Counted from the stretch's first letter, positions 35,924-44,680 are shown. The stretch is DNA of 64,000 bases from Tissierellales bacterium (GCA_018433765.1 JAHDQO010000005.1:146310-210309); one strand, 5' to 3'. A program made the numbers and translations. Notes: generated from the letters alone by a model not told the origin.

Positions 35924-37241
35924 TTTAATAGATATAATAGGTGTATTAATTTTATCTTTTGCGATTATCTTTGTGATAGCCAAACTATTAGGTATGAATT
36001 TAAAAGATAGAAAAATACTAATAAAATTTATAAGTTGTGTAGTATTAATGTGTGTTGGAGGATTTCTAAATTATAGTTTCAAAAATTCAGCATTTAGAGT
36101 TTGTACAAATTATATTATTATAATTTTCTCAGCTTTTGTTTTTTGTAAATCTGTAATATCTTCTGTGCTCTCTTCACTTTTTACTATTGTTCTTATAACT
36201 TTATCTGATATGTTTGTTGGTATTTTGTTTTTAAGTACAGTAAAAGTAAATATGGAAACAGTAAGAACTAGTACAAGTTACTTGTTTTTTTCAAATGTAA
36301 CTGTTTCTATAATTATGATAACAATTATTTCTATAAAACAAATATATAATGCAATAAATAATTTAATAAAAGGACTTAATAAAAAGAAAGAATTAACAGG
36401 AATAATTATTTTTACTTTAATAACTGTTATAGGAATAATATTAATATATTTTTATTATATTTTTGTTGAACAGTCATATGTAAAAACTTATTTAAATGTA
36501 TCACTTATTGTAATATATATTTTGATAAGTTGTTCATTCTTTTATCAAACGGTTAAAAATATCCAGCATAAAAACAATTTGATGGAAATAAACGAAAGAT
36601 ACAACAGGCTTGAAATATATTCACAATTTAATGAAAGTTTAGTAGAACAGCTTAGAAAACAGAAACATGAGTTTAAAAACAATCTTGTGACAATTAGAGC
36701 AATGGCTGACAGTGAACATCTTGTAAATTATATAAACAGCTTAATTAAAGATAACACAGAGATGGATATAACCTACATAAGTAAATTTAAATCAATAGAC
36801 GATGATGGGTTAAAAGGACTGTTAGCATATAAAGTTTTAAAAATGAAAGAAAAAAATATTAACGTAAGTATACATATAGAAAACAGCATTGAAAAATTTA
36901 ATTTAAATAAACTCAAGTGTGATGACTCTAAAGACTTATATAATATAATGGGTATAATCATTGATAATGCAGTAGAAGCAACTGAAATAACAGAAGATAA
37001 GCTTATAGTAATTCAAGCTTATGCTGAAAAGAATAAAGTTAATTTTGTTATATCAAATACTTTTAACGGAAGTGTAGATTTTAATAAAATATTTTCACAT
37101 GGGTATTCTACAAAAGGGAGTAAAAGAGGTTACGGTTTAGCTATTCTTCAAGATATTGTTGATAAAGATAAAAAGATAAATATAAATACTGAAGTAGAAG
37201 ATAATATTTTTTCACAGCATATAATCATAAAAATAACTTAA
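35913..37241 (+). CDS. agrC: AgrC-like sensor histidine kinase
   Basis: The 442-residue membrane kinase has six or so helices in the first 215 residues. The dimerisation-phosphorylation helix contains QKHEFKNNLVTIRAMA (phospho-His near 251), and the GHKL ATPase has GIIIDNAVEATE and GYGLAILQDIV. This is the AgrC/HPK10 type that binds cyclic autoinducing peptides. The start overlaps the regulator gene by 11 bases, so translation is coupled; AAGGTGG lies upstream. In staphylococci the order is agrBDCA on one strand; here the kinase-regulator pair is convergent to agrBD and in reverse order. Confidence 0.88.
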   Translation: MDFNLIDIIGVLILSFAIIFVIAKLLGMNLKDRKILIKFISCVVLMCVGGFLNYSFKNSAFRVCTNYIIIIFSAFVFCKSVISSVLSSLFTIVLITLSDMFVGILFLSTVKVNMETVRTSTSYLFFSNVTVSIIMITIISIKQIYNAINNLIKGLNKKKELTGIIIFTLITVIGIILIYFYYIFVEQSYVKTYLNVSLIVIYILISCSFFYQTVKNIQHKNNLMEINERYNRLEIYSQFNESLVEQLRKQKHEFKNNLVTIRAMADSEHLVNYINSLIKDNTEMDITYISKFKSIDDDGLKGLLAYKVLKMKEKNINVSIHIENSIEKFNLNKLKCDDSKDLYNIMGIIIDNAVEATEITEDKLIVIQAYAEKNKVNFVISNTFNGSVDFNKIFSHGYSTKGSKRGYGLAILQDIVDKDKKININTEVEDNIFSQHIIIKIT

Positions 37242-37261
37242 TGCATATGCATTAAGTTTTT
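37236..37261. terminator. Palindromic terminator between agrC and agrD
   Basis: ACTTAATGCA-TA-TGCATTAAGT is followed by TTTTTATT and includes the agrC stop codon. The agrD stop lies two bases beyond. It probably serves both convergent operons. Confidence 0.7.
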
Positions 37262-37262
37262 A

Positions 37263-37430
37263 TTAGTGATTTTTAATCTGCTTTTTAATCATACTTTCAG
37301 GCATTTTAGGTTCATCAAATCCCCAAAAAAAGCATGCATAAGTAGAGTGAACTGCACTTGATATACCTAATATAGCTATGAATGATGCTAAAAATTTAAC
37401 TGCTTTCGAAAATAGTTTAGATGAAATCAT
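37263..37430 (-). CDS. agrD: AgrD-like cyclic lactone autoinducer precursor
   Basis: The 55-residue peptide is preceded by AAGGAGGTGAAATTTAT. It has an amphipathic N-terminal helix (KLFSKAVKFLASFIAILG), the central segment STYACFFWGF with a single Cys33, and the acidic C-terminal recognition tail DEPKMPESMIKKQ. This three-part layout and the DEPKMPE box are hallmarks of AgrD. AgrB would cleave before the DEP tail and close a thiolactone at Cys33, so the mature signal likely contains CFFWG or CFFWGF (inference). It is 34 bases after agrB on the same strand. Confidence 0.93.
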   Translation of the reverse strand: MISSKLFSKAVKFLASFIAILGISSAVHSTYACFFWGFDEPKMPESMIKKQIKNH

Positions 37431-37464
37431 ATAAATTTCACCTCCTTGTTTTACTTTGATAATC

Positions 37465-38079
37465 CTAAATATTTTCTACATGCTCATATTTCTTATAATT
37501 ATTAAACTCCATGGAAAGTATGCGGTAGAAAAAAGGAGTAATGTTTATTCCTTCAACAAGCAAACATAAAATTATTAAATTACTTATAAATATGTTTGTC
37601 GTAAACAGTGCTGTGATAGAATAACCGATTGCTAATAATATAGAAAATATTTTCAGTTTTTTTCTGATACTCTTAGATACTAACGGCCTTTTATTAGTAT
37701 CTGCGGGTGCATATAGAAAATATAGGATTATACAAAATATACAAACCAATACCTTTATATATATAGATAATACTAATACTTCAGAAATTATAGGTAGTCC
37801 AAACATCATGATAAAAGATACCAATAAACATGTAATACTATTATTTGCATGTGCTCCGAAAGCAGTCATCCTTATAGCTCCAAAAATCACAGAGCATAAA
37901 ATTACTTCTTTTAAATATCCTGCTATCCAAGCTGTTAAAAATATAACAATTAATTTTGTTATCCCTAAATACAAGGTTTCAAGTCCGTAATGAATTTCTT
38001 CAATCTTATCTTCATCATATTCAGGAAAGTTATTTTTAACTAAGGTTATTGATGCTTTTAAAAATTTATCTTTTATCAC
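37465..38079 (-). CDS. agrB: AgrB-like autoinducer-processing membrane protease
   Basis: The 204-residue integral membrane Cys protease has FGAIRMTAFGAHANNS near residues 65-80, the place of the conserved active-site His (GAHA). The family's catalytic Cys is expected next, in the ITCLLVSF region. About five more hydrophobic helices follow, and YAPADTNKRPL is the typical AgrB loop (APADTEN/KRP). It cleaves and cyclises the AgrD peptide at the membrane. The start is GTG at 38079 with GGTGA six bases before. It forms an operon with agrD and faces the kinase genes. Confidence 0.92.
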   Translation of the reverse strand: MIKDKFLKASITLVKNNFPEYDEDKIEEIHYGLETLYLGITKLIVIFLTAWIAGYLKEVILCSVIFGAIRMTAFGAHANNSITCLLVSFIMMFGLPIISEVLVLSIYIKVLVCIFCIILYFLYAPADTNKRPLVSKSIRKKLKIFSILLAIGYSITALFTTNIFISNLIILCLLVEGINITPFFYRILSMEFNNYKKYEHVENI

Positions 38080-38120
38080 AATCGTTCACCATCGAGATTA
38101 TAACACTTTTTTATATACTA

Positions 38121-38185
38121 AAACCAAAAAAGCCGTATTCTGTCGGTTTTTTTCCTTTTTTGGTTTTTGAAAGACCAAAAAAAGC
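38121..38185 (-). promoter_or_regulatory. Candidate agrBD control region with repeated ACCAAAAAAG boxes
   Basis: AACCAAAAAAG (38122-38132), its inverse CTTTTTTGGTT (38155-38165) and a third direct box GACCAAAAAAAG (38173-38184) surround CCG-TATTCTGT-CGG. A more distant ACAGAAT (38195-38201) is inverse to ATTCTGT. The region lies 42-106 bases upstream of agrB, where a LytTR regulator would bind or a leader hairpin would form. Confidence 0.45.
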
Positions 38186-38232
38186 AAAAATATAACAGAA
38201 TAAGTAAAAAACTTACCCTTTTTTAAATTTTA

Positions 38233-38372
38233 TGTTATAATATTAACAAGTACTTAATATTTTACATAATAATTAGGGTTGAAATTGGCAATTGATTTTG
38301 TTTTGGGGGGATTTTACCATTACAACTCTTAATTACAAAGAGCACCTTATTTTAATTAATAAGGTGTTTTTT
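38233..38372 (+). ncRNA. Putative short orphan transcript with its own terminator
   Basis: An extended minus-10, TGTTATAAT (38233-38241), with a poor minus-35 (TTACCC, 17 bases upstream), is followed about 110 bases later by a strong terminator: CACCTTATT-TTAATT-AATAAGGTG-TTTTTT (38343-38372). The would-be RNA (about 38248-38372) contains GGCAATTGATTTTGTTTTGG and the small hairpin CTCTT..AAGAG. It has no ORF with an SD. It may be a small RNA, or a leader element of the SLH gene 118 bases downstream; I do not recognise a riboswitch class. Confidence 0.45.
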
Positions 38373-38423
38373 GTCGATTATTTCATATATTATCAAAAAC
38401 ATGTCCAATTATATCTTATTTTA

Positions 38424-38432
38424 TGATATAAT
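38424..38432 (+). promoter_or_regulatory. Extended minus-10 for the SLH gene
   Basis: TGATATAAT is a good extended minus-10 about 58 bases before the ATG. No clear minus-35 is visible. Confidence 0.4.
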
Positions 38433-38489
38433 TTTATAAGAACTTGGTGGTGGAGTAGAAATATATAATAGTAGGTTAAGGAGGAACAA

Positions 38490-40373
38490 ATGAAAAGTAA
38501 AGTGTTTGTGAAAGTTATAGTTTTTTGTACGATTTTTACAATGTTGCTTACAAATATGGCTTTGGCTGTTAGTTTTACAGATATTGATGATTGTTGGGCT
38601 AAGTCATATATTAAAGATATGGCTGAAAAGGGTGTAATAAAAGGTGAGCCGGATGGTAGATTTAATCCGAAAGGGAAAGTAACATTTTTACATGCATTTT
38701 TAATGATGTCAAGAATGTATGATATTAAGGATGAACTTGTAAAACAAGAAATTTATGATTACTATAAGGATTTTAAAGATATCCTTGAACAAACTTCTAA
38801 TGGAGATTATGCGTGGGCATATGAAGATTTATCTGTAGCATTAGCATCAGATATGATTTTGCAATCAGCACTTGTAACTTATATAAAGACAGGAAAGATA
38901 AATCAACCAGCTACTAAACAAGAAATAGCTACTTTCTTAACAAAAGCGATGGTACTGCAAGATGAAGCACAAAGTCAAGACAATTGTGTATTACCTTTTA
39001 ATGATGCTGATGAAATATCTAGCTTAAACAAGCAGTATGTTTATACAATGTATGAAAAGGGAATAATTACAGGAGATGAAAAAAATAGATTTTTGCCTAA
39101 ATCTCATGTAACTAGAGACGTAATGGCTACTATGCTTTCTAGAAGTATGAAATATATGGATAAAAATGATATTGAACCAGATTTTTCATCATTTTTAGAA
39201 GATTTGACTACTGTTGAAGGTAGTATATCAGATATAACAAAAAGTCGTAACACAACACACATAAAAGTTAAGAAATCAGATGGCTACAACAGTATTTATG
39301 AAACAAATGAAGATATGATTTTAACTATAGAAGGAAAGAAATCTAGTGTTTCAAAACTTGAAGTAGGTATGGTTGTAGAATGTAAGATAAAAGATGATAA
39401 TATATTGCGTTCAATAAAAGCAGAGCATAAATCAGAAGAGTATAAAGGTAGAGTCAATTATACTTCTTATGTTAGTCCAAAAGAAATAAGTATTATTTTG
39501 GAAGACGATGAGGATAGTAAAGAAAAAACTAAGAAAATTGCTGTAGATAATGAAGTTGATGTAATCTTAAACGGTAATGAAGCTGAACTTAAGGATTTAA
39601 ACCGAGGGGATGTAGTTACAGTTAAGGTAAAAAATGAAAAAGCTCACGAAATAGTTGCAGAAAGTAAAAATAAAAAATATCAAGGTGTGTTTGACCAAAT
39701 AATATATGATAGAACAATTAAAATTGCTTTCACAGACTTAAATGATAAGTATAAACAATTTGAAATACAATCTGATTTAGATGTTGAAAGAAATGATAAA
39801 GAATCTAGCATAGATCAATTAACAAAAGGCGATAAAATAGAAATAGAAACTGAATACGACTTAATAAAGTCTATAGATGCTACATCAGTTGAGTCTGAAT
39901 CAAATGGATATATTAAACAGATTGTTATAGGACCTAAAAATAAGATTACACTATCTAATGAAGACCATTCGGTAGAATATATTGTTAGTGAGAATGCTAA
40001 TATAAATGTTGATAAAAAATTGTCTTCAATATATGATTTAAGAGTTGGATATTATATAGAATTTAATTTGCAGGGAGAAGAGATTGTATCTATTGAGGCT
40101 AAGGCAATTGCGGATAATAAAGAAGTAGTAGGTATAGTTTCATCTATTTACAAAGACATAGGCGTACTAATGGTGAGTGTAACAAAAAATAATGGAGATG
40201 TAGAGACAAGACGTATTGAAGTTACTTCTAAGACTAAAATTATGGACATATATAGTATTAGAAGTGAAAAATTAAGCGATATAGATGTTGGAGACCAAGT
40301 AAGAGTTTTAGGAACAAATGAAAGTGGGTTATTTACTGCAACAACCATTATGTGGTACAACCCAGAAAGATAA
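38490..40373 (+). CDS. S-layer-homology (SLH) domain surface protein
   Basis: The 627-residue exported protein has a signal peptide of about 26 residues (KSKVFVKVIVFCTIFTMLL.. ending NMALA). It is followed by SLH motifs: FTDIDDCWAKSYIKDMAEKG then GEPDGRFNPKGKVT, a divergent one near residues 95-150, and FNDADEISSLNKQYVYTMYE then GDEKNRFLPKSHVTRD. These anchor proteins to secondary cell-wall polymers. From residue 240 to the end about five degenerate repeats of 75-80 residues alternate a strand pair with a K(S)xSxLxVGxxVE element (KLEVGMVVECKI, DLNRGDVVTVKV, QLTKGDKIEIET, DLRVGYYIEFNL, DIDVGDQVRVLG). The function of the repeat part is unknown. AAGGAGG precedes the ATG. Confidence 0.9.
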   Translation: MKSKVFVKVIVFCTIFTMLLTNMALAVSFTDIDDCWAKSYIKDMAEKGVIKGEPDGRFNPKGKVTFLHAFLMMSRMYDIKDELVKQEIYDYYKDFKDILEQTSNGDYAWAYEDLSVALASDMILQSALVTYIKTGKINQPATKQEIATFLTKAMVLQDEAQSQDNCVLPFNDADEISSLNKQYVYTMYEKGIITGDEKNRFLPKSHVTRDVMATMLSRSMKYMDKNDIEPDFSSFLEDLTTVEGSISDITKSRNTTHIKVKKSDGYNSIYETNEDMILTIEGKKSSVSKLEVGMVVECKIKDDNILRSIKAEHKSEEYKGRVNYTSYVSPKEISIILEDDEDSKEKTKKIAVDNEVDVILNGNEAELKDLNRGDVVTVKVKNEKAHEIVAESKNKKYQGVFDQIIYDRTIKIAFTDLNDKYKQFEIQSDLDVERNDKESSIDQLTKGDKIEIETEYDLIKSIDATSVESESNGYIKQIVIGPKNKITLSNEDHSVEYIVSENANINVDKKLSSIYDLRVGYYIEFNLQGEEIVSIEAKAIADNKEVVGIVSSIYKDIGVLMVSVTKNNGDVETRRIEVTSKTKIMDIYSIRSEKLSDIDVGDQVRVLGTNESGLFTATTIMWYNPER

Positions 40374-40387
40374 AATATTAAAAAATT

Positions 40388-40422
40388 AATCCCTTTATCT
40401 ATAAGTAGTAGATAAAGGGATT
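40388..40422. terminator. Bidirectional terminator between the SLH and nitronate monooxygenase genes
   Basis: A 14-bp perfect stem AATCCCTTTATCTA / TAGATAAAGGGATT with a 7-base loop lies between two convergent stops, with A/T-rich flanks on both sides. Confidence 0.88.
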
Positions 40423-40428
40423 CTTTAA

Positions 40429-41511
40429 TTACTTTTCTTTATATAATTTTTCACTTTCTGTTATAAGCTCTTTAAAAATTTGTTTCACCGTTTGTATTTT
40501 ATCAATCTTATATACATTTGAACCTGCAAAAACAAGACCATTCTTAACATTACCTTTTACAGAATTAATTAGAGCTTGAGATATGCAGTAGGGTGCTTCA
40601 TTATAATTACAAGATTTTAGGCAGTTAGAGCATTTTTCTATTTTAGGTTTGATACCTTTTTTTATTTTATTTAGAAACTCGTTGTTTACTGCTCTTCCGG
40701 GCATTCCTACAGGACTTATTATAATTTCAACGTCTTCTTTTTTAGCATTAACATACATTTCCTTAAATTCTTTAGATGCATCGCATTCTTCTGTTGCAAC
40801 AAATCTAGTAGACATTTGTACTGCTGAAGCACCTGCTTCTAAATATTCTGCAATATCAGCACCAGTAAATATTCCGCCACCAACGATTATGGGTACTTTT
40901 CTATTGTATTTTTCTTCAAAAGGTTTGATAGTTTTAATAATCTCTATCAAGGTTTCTTTTAAATTAAAATTATTATCTTCTATAGACTTTTTCTTAAAAC
41001 CTAAGTGACCTCCTGCTTCAATTCCTTCTAGAACTATAGCATCTGGAATAGTGTTGTATTTTTTATCCCATAATTTTGTAATTAAATTTGCAGCTTTAGC
41101 AGAAGAAATAATAGGTGCAATTTTAGTTTTTGTATTTTTAACAAGTTCGGGAAGCTCTATTGGCAGCCCTGCACCAGAAATAATAATATCAATTCCTTCT
41201 TCAACAGCAGCCTTGACATGCTCCTTATACTTATTCATAGCAACCATAAAATTAACACCAATGATTCCCCTAAGACTGTTTTGCTTAGCCTTTCTTATCT
41301 CCTTTTTTAGTGCTCTGATGTTTGCTTGTAAGTGATTAGTAGTAAAATCAGGCTCATTATATCCTATGTTTACACCCGAAATTACACCTATTCCACCTTG
41401 ATTTGCAACAGCTGCTGCTAATTTTGATCCGCTCACACCGATTCCCATACCTCCTAATACAATAGGAGTTTCTGCTATAAGACTGCCAATTTTAAGTTTT
41501 GGTAATTTCAT
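40429..41511 (-). CDS. Nitronate monooxygenase / FabK-like FMN oxidoreductase
   Basis: The 360-residue TIM-barrel flavoprotein has a start of MKLPKLKIGSLIAETPIVLG then GMGIGVSGSKLAAAVANQGG. The FMN phosphate loops are VEGIEAGGHLG-like (LEGIEAGGHLGF) and IVGGGIFTGADIAEYLEAGA, and MSTRFVATEE follows. The family covers nitronate oxidation and the enoyl-ACP reductase FabK. A Cys-rich end (KCSNCLKSCNYNEAPYC, near residues 297-313) is typical of the clostridial branch and may bind iron-sulfur or zinc. ATG 41511, five bases after GAGGAGG, is used instead of the longer frame to 41532. No fatty-acid genes adjoin, so FabK function is not assumed. Confidence 0.82.
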   Translation of the reverse strand: MKLPKLKIGSLIAETPIVLGGMGIGVSGSKLAAAVANQGGIGVISGVNIGYNEPDFTTNHLQANIRALKKEIRKAKQNSLRGIIGVNFMVAMNKYKEHVKAAVEEGIDIIISGAGLPIELPELVKNTKTKIAPIISSAKAANLITKLWDKKYNTIPDAIVLEGIEAGGHLGFKKKSIEDNNFNLKETLIEIIKTIKPFEEKYNRKVPIIVGGGIFTGADIAEYLEAGASAVQMSTRFVATEECDASKEFKEMYVNAKKEDVEIIISPVGMPGRAVNNEFLNKIKKGIKPKIEKCSNCLKSCNYNEAPYCISQALINSVKGNVKNGLVFAGSNVYKIDKIQTVKQIFKELITESEKLYKEK

Positions 41512-41646
41512 TTGTACCTCCTCATCAAGCAAATTTACAATGATAACAGTTATATGTTACTAATTTATTGTTTTAAATTTTATGATGAAAAGATTATACT
41601 ATAAATACTTTGATAATACAAATATTTTATTATTAAAACAATTAAC

Positions 41647-43431
41647 CTATTTTATAATTAAATCTACAAATTTAAAGTTTAAAGTATCAACTAATCCTCT
41701 ATTAGTTAATCGAAGTTCCGGCAGAACTGGTAAAGCAAGTAATGCCATAGTCATAAAAGGTGATACTAAGTTACATCCAAGTTCTTTCCAGCCTAATTCC
41801 AATTTGTGAACTCTTTCTGCAGCTATTTCAGCGGATTCATCTGTGATTAAACCAGCTATAGGTAGTTGATGAAGTGCTATGATTTTACCGTTTTTGACAA
41901 CAACCATTCCACCTCCGCATTCAACTAGTGTATTTCCTGCTAAAGCCATGTCTTCATCATTTGTTCCTACTACTAAAAGGTTATGACTGTCATGAGCTAC
42001 AGTTGATGCTACAGCTCCATCCTTAAAACCAAAACCTTTGACAAATCCTAAGCCTATGCTTCCAGATGCCTTATGTCTTTCAATTACTGCAACTTTACAA
42101 ACATCTTGGTTTAAATCATTTTGTATATTATTGTTTTCTATAGGAAGAGTAGTTTCTCTATAAATAGTACCTACTTTAGCTTCGATTATTTCCATTGTTC
42201 TTACAGTTGCACTAATGCCTTCTGCTTTTATTTCAAAGTCTTTAGGCTCTAGCTGTTTGTGTAAGTGCATTGAGTTTTTAGCAAATTCAGGATATTGACT
42301 TTTTGGAATATCTATTAACATTGTTTTATTCTCTGATGCTAGTTCACCATTGAAAATAACTTTGTCAATCTTTATAGAATCTAAATCACTTAATAAGACA
42401 ATGTCAGCCCATTTTCCCGGTGAGATACTTCCTAAATCTCTCTGCATTGAAAAGCATTGAGCAGCATTTATTGTTACCATTTGGATAGCAGTTAGAGGAT
42501 CAACTCCTTCTTCTATTGCTCTTCTTATTATATGGTCAAGATGTCCAAGCTTTAATAGTGTGTCAGGATGAGTGTCATCACTTATGAGTACTGAAAAACG
42601 AGTATCAATATTATTTTCAGTTATACTTCTTATAGTTTCTTTAACATCATGCCATGCAGAACCTTCCCTCATCTGTGCATACATTCCCAGCCTCATTTTA
42701 GCTAGAGCGTCTTCTTTACGTACTGATTCATGACAGCAGCTAATACCAGCTGATATATACGAGTTCAATCCTTTTTCTGTTTCCGGTACAGAATAATGAC
42801 CTGTAATAACTTTATTTGATTTAAGTACAGCTTGAAGTTCTTCATGCATATTGTTATCTCCATACATTACACCTGGAAAATTCATCATTTCTCCAAGTCC
42901 AGCTACTTCCTTTAATTTCATTGCTTCTTCGATATCTTTTGGTGTTATGACAGCACCTGAGTCCTCGAATCCCGGAGCAGCAGGAACACAAGAAGGCATA
43001 GCAGCATATACCCTTAGTGGAATGTTTTTTCCGTCTTCTATCATCAGCTTTATACCTTCAACACCAAGAACATTTGCTATTTCATGAGGATCCATATAAA
43101 TAGTAGTTGTTCCATGAGGTACAACACAGCGTGCATATTCTCTTACAGTTAACATACTGCTTTCCACATGTATATGAGTGTCAATAAATCCGGGAGAAGC
43201 ATAAAGACCTGTTCCATCTATAACTCTAGTGTCATCTCCTATTGTATGACTTGCATCTCCTATTAAAGCTATTCTACCTTTTGTAACTGCAATATCAACG
43301 TTATTTATAATTTCTTTAGTGTTAACATTAATCAAATTAGTGTTTTTTACAACAAGTTCAGCCTTTTCCAAACCCATTGCAGTTGCAGATAAATTTTTTG
43401 TTACTTCCCATAATTCATATCTTTTGTTCAT
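41647..43431 (-). CDS. ade: Adenine deaminase
   Basis: The 594-residue metalloenzyme converts adenine to hypoxanthine and ammonia. The urease-like barrel shows GFIDTHIHVESSMLT near residue 83, YMDPHEIANVLG, ITGHYSV, ISDDTHPD and MVTINAAQCF. The C-terminal adenine-deaminase domain follows with DGAVASTVAHDSHNLLVVG and GGGMVVVKNGKI. Length and order are those of bacterial AdeC/Ade. AGGAGATAAAAGTC precedes the ATG. It stands alone with its own promoter; in an amino acid and purine-using anaerobe it would feed purine salvage or fermentation. Confidence 0.95.
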   Translation of the reverse strand: MNKRYELWEVTKNLSATAMGLEKAELVVKNTNLINVNTKEIINNVDIAVTKGRIALIGDASHTIGDDTRVIDGTGLYASPGFIDTHIHVESSMLTVREYARCVVPHGTTTIYMDPHEIANVLGVEGIKLMIEDGKNIPLRVYAAMPSCVPAAPGFEDSGAVITPKDIEEAMKLKEVAGLGEMMNFPGVMYGDNNMHEELQAVLKSNKVITGHYSVPETEKGLNSYISAGISCCHESVRKEDALAKMRLGMYAQMREGSAWHDVKETIRSITENNIDTRFSVLISDDTHPDTLLKLGHLDHIIRRAIEEGVDPLTAIQMVTINAAQCFSMQRDLGSISPGKWADIVLLSDLDSIKIDKVIFNGELASENKTMLIDIPKSQYPEFAKNSMHLHKQLEPKDFEIKAEGISATVRTMEIIEAKVGTIYRETTLPIENNNIQNDLNQDVCKVAVIERHKASGSIGLGFVKGFGFKDGAVASTVAHDSHNLLVVGTNDEDMALAGNTLVECGGGMVVVKNGKIIALHQLPIAGLITDESAEIAAERVHKLELGWKELGCNLVSPFMTMALLALPVLPELRLTNRGLVDTLNFKFVDLIIK

Positions 43432-43471
43432 GACTTTTATCTCCTATTAGTATTATTTTTTATGTTTATCT

Positions 43472-43500
43472 ATTATATCAAAAATATGTAATCATCAAAA
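43472..43500 (-). promoter_or_regulatory. Promoter of the adenine deaminase gene
   Basis: On the minus strand TTTTGA (43500-43495), a 17-base spacer and TATAAT (43477-43472, preceded by TGA) lie 41 bases before the start codon. No PurBox or purine riboswitch was recognised. Confidence 0.6.
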
Positions 43501-43554
43501 GAATAATAATGTGTAAAATAGTCATTTTGTGATAAAATAATAATAACGGAAAAA

Positions 43555-43855
43555 TATAAGATAAAAGTTAAAAGTGAAAAGATAAAAGTTATGGAAGTTT
43601 TACTTTGTAAAACAAGAATAAATTTGAATTGAGAAATGAGAAATGAGAATGGAGAATTAATGGTAGTTTTTCTTCGTAAAACAAAATAAGTATAAATTTT
43701 AGTAAGAAAATTTATAACATTAATTATTAACTATACACTATCAACTATCAACTGTATTTTTGTTACTCGTTTTTCGTTACTACTCACTCGTTTATTAAGT
43801 CATCCTGAGCGTTAGTCGAAGGAGCTTAATTCCTGTTTTTCCGTGGTTAATAAAG
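43555..43855 (+). repeat. Mosaic repeat region including 113-bp copy A
   Basis: Order: AAAAGATAAAAGTTATGG plus hairpin GTTTTACTTTGTAAAAC (43595-43611), GAGAAATGAGAAATGAG, then copy A at 43660-43772 (ATGGTAGTTTTTCTTCG..TTGTTACTCGTTT), GTCATCCTGAGCG..CGAAGGAGCTT (43799-43827), and TTCCTGTTTTTCCGTGGTTAA (43829-43849). Copy A matches 56272-56384 at 111 of 113 bases, and the inverted 50789-50897 at all but one. No gene is present. Confidence 0.85.
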
Positions 43856-43873
43856 ATTGGAAAGTGTTATAAT

Positions 43874-44680
43874 ATGAGAAGAATAATAAAAACAATAATT
43901 GCATTATCTGTCGTTTCAATAATAATTTTAAATATAAATTTTATAATAAGCGTGATAGGGTTAAGTATATTTAATAAAAAAAATTATGATGATAGTCTAA
44001 TGAAAAAAGAAAATATAGAAATAGAGATAGGTGGAGGATATGAAACAAAAGAAAAAGACTGGTATCCTTTAGTTAATTGCTATAACGCTTATTATTTTGA
44101 TAAATATGTAAACAAAGATGTAGAATTAACAATATTATATAATTTTGGATATTTCAACAAAAACACTTCAGTTATATTTAATCCAAATTCAGACTTTTAC
44201 AGCAGTTTTTACGGTTGCTATATTGTAAAAAGCGGTGGTGATAAATACTACGGCTTTGATGCTGAATCAATAGTTAATGTAGATGAAATAGTCAAAATAC
44301 CTGAATATGATTATAAGGTTTTAGTAGCTGGTGATATGGGTTGCCCAAATGATAAAATGATAATGGATTATGAAATCATAAACATTGTTGAGGACGTTGA
44401 ATTATCAGGAAAATCTGATTTTATAAGAATAGATACAGATGTAATAATGAATGGTCTTAATCATCAGTATAAAGAATTTAAGAGAAATTATATACAATAT
44501 GGCATACCCCGCTATAATGACATGTACGAAGAATTTGAACTTGTCAAAATGAAAGGAAGATTATATATAAGTACATTAAAGGATGACTTAACTATAATAT
44601 ATTATATATTTTCACCAAATGCAGATATAATTAATAAATGTGACGAAGAAATTATTAAAAATGCAAAATTAATAATATAA
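43874..44680 (+). CDS. Unknown protein with N-terminal membrane anchor
   Basis: The 268-residue protein is one I do not recognise. Residues 5-35 form one or two hydrophobic segments (TIIALSVVSIIILNINFIIS), so it is probably anchored with its bulk outside. The rest is rich in Tyr, Asn, Asp and aromatic residues, for example NSDFYSSFYGCYIVKSGGDKY and YIQYGIPRYNDMYEEFEL, and ends in a strand-rich IYYIFSPNADIINKC. No catalytic motif is seen. The start codon is in the standard place, but the SD (GGAAAG) is weak and comes straight out of a CCGTG repeat module. It is flanked on both sides by mosaic repeats, which suggests an isolated accessory gene. Confidence 0.6.
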   Translation: MRRIIKTIIALSVVSIIILNINFIISVIGLSIFNKKNYDDSLMKKENIEIEIGGGYETKEKDWYPLVNCYNAYYFDKYVNKDVELTILYNFGYFNKNTSVIFNPNSDFYSSFYGCYIVKSGGDKYYGFDAESIVNVDEIVKIPEYDYKVLVAGDMGCPNDKMIMDYEIINIVEDVELSGKSDFIRIDTDVIMNGLNHQYKEFKRNYIQYGIPRYNDMYEEFELVKMKGRLYISTLKDDLTIIYYIFSPNADIINKCDEEIIKNAKLII

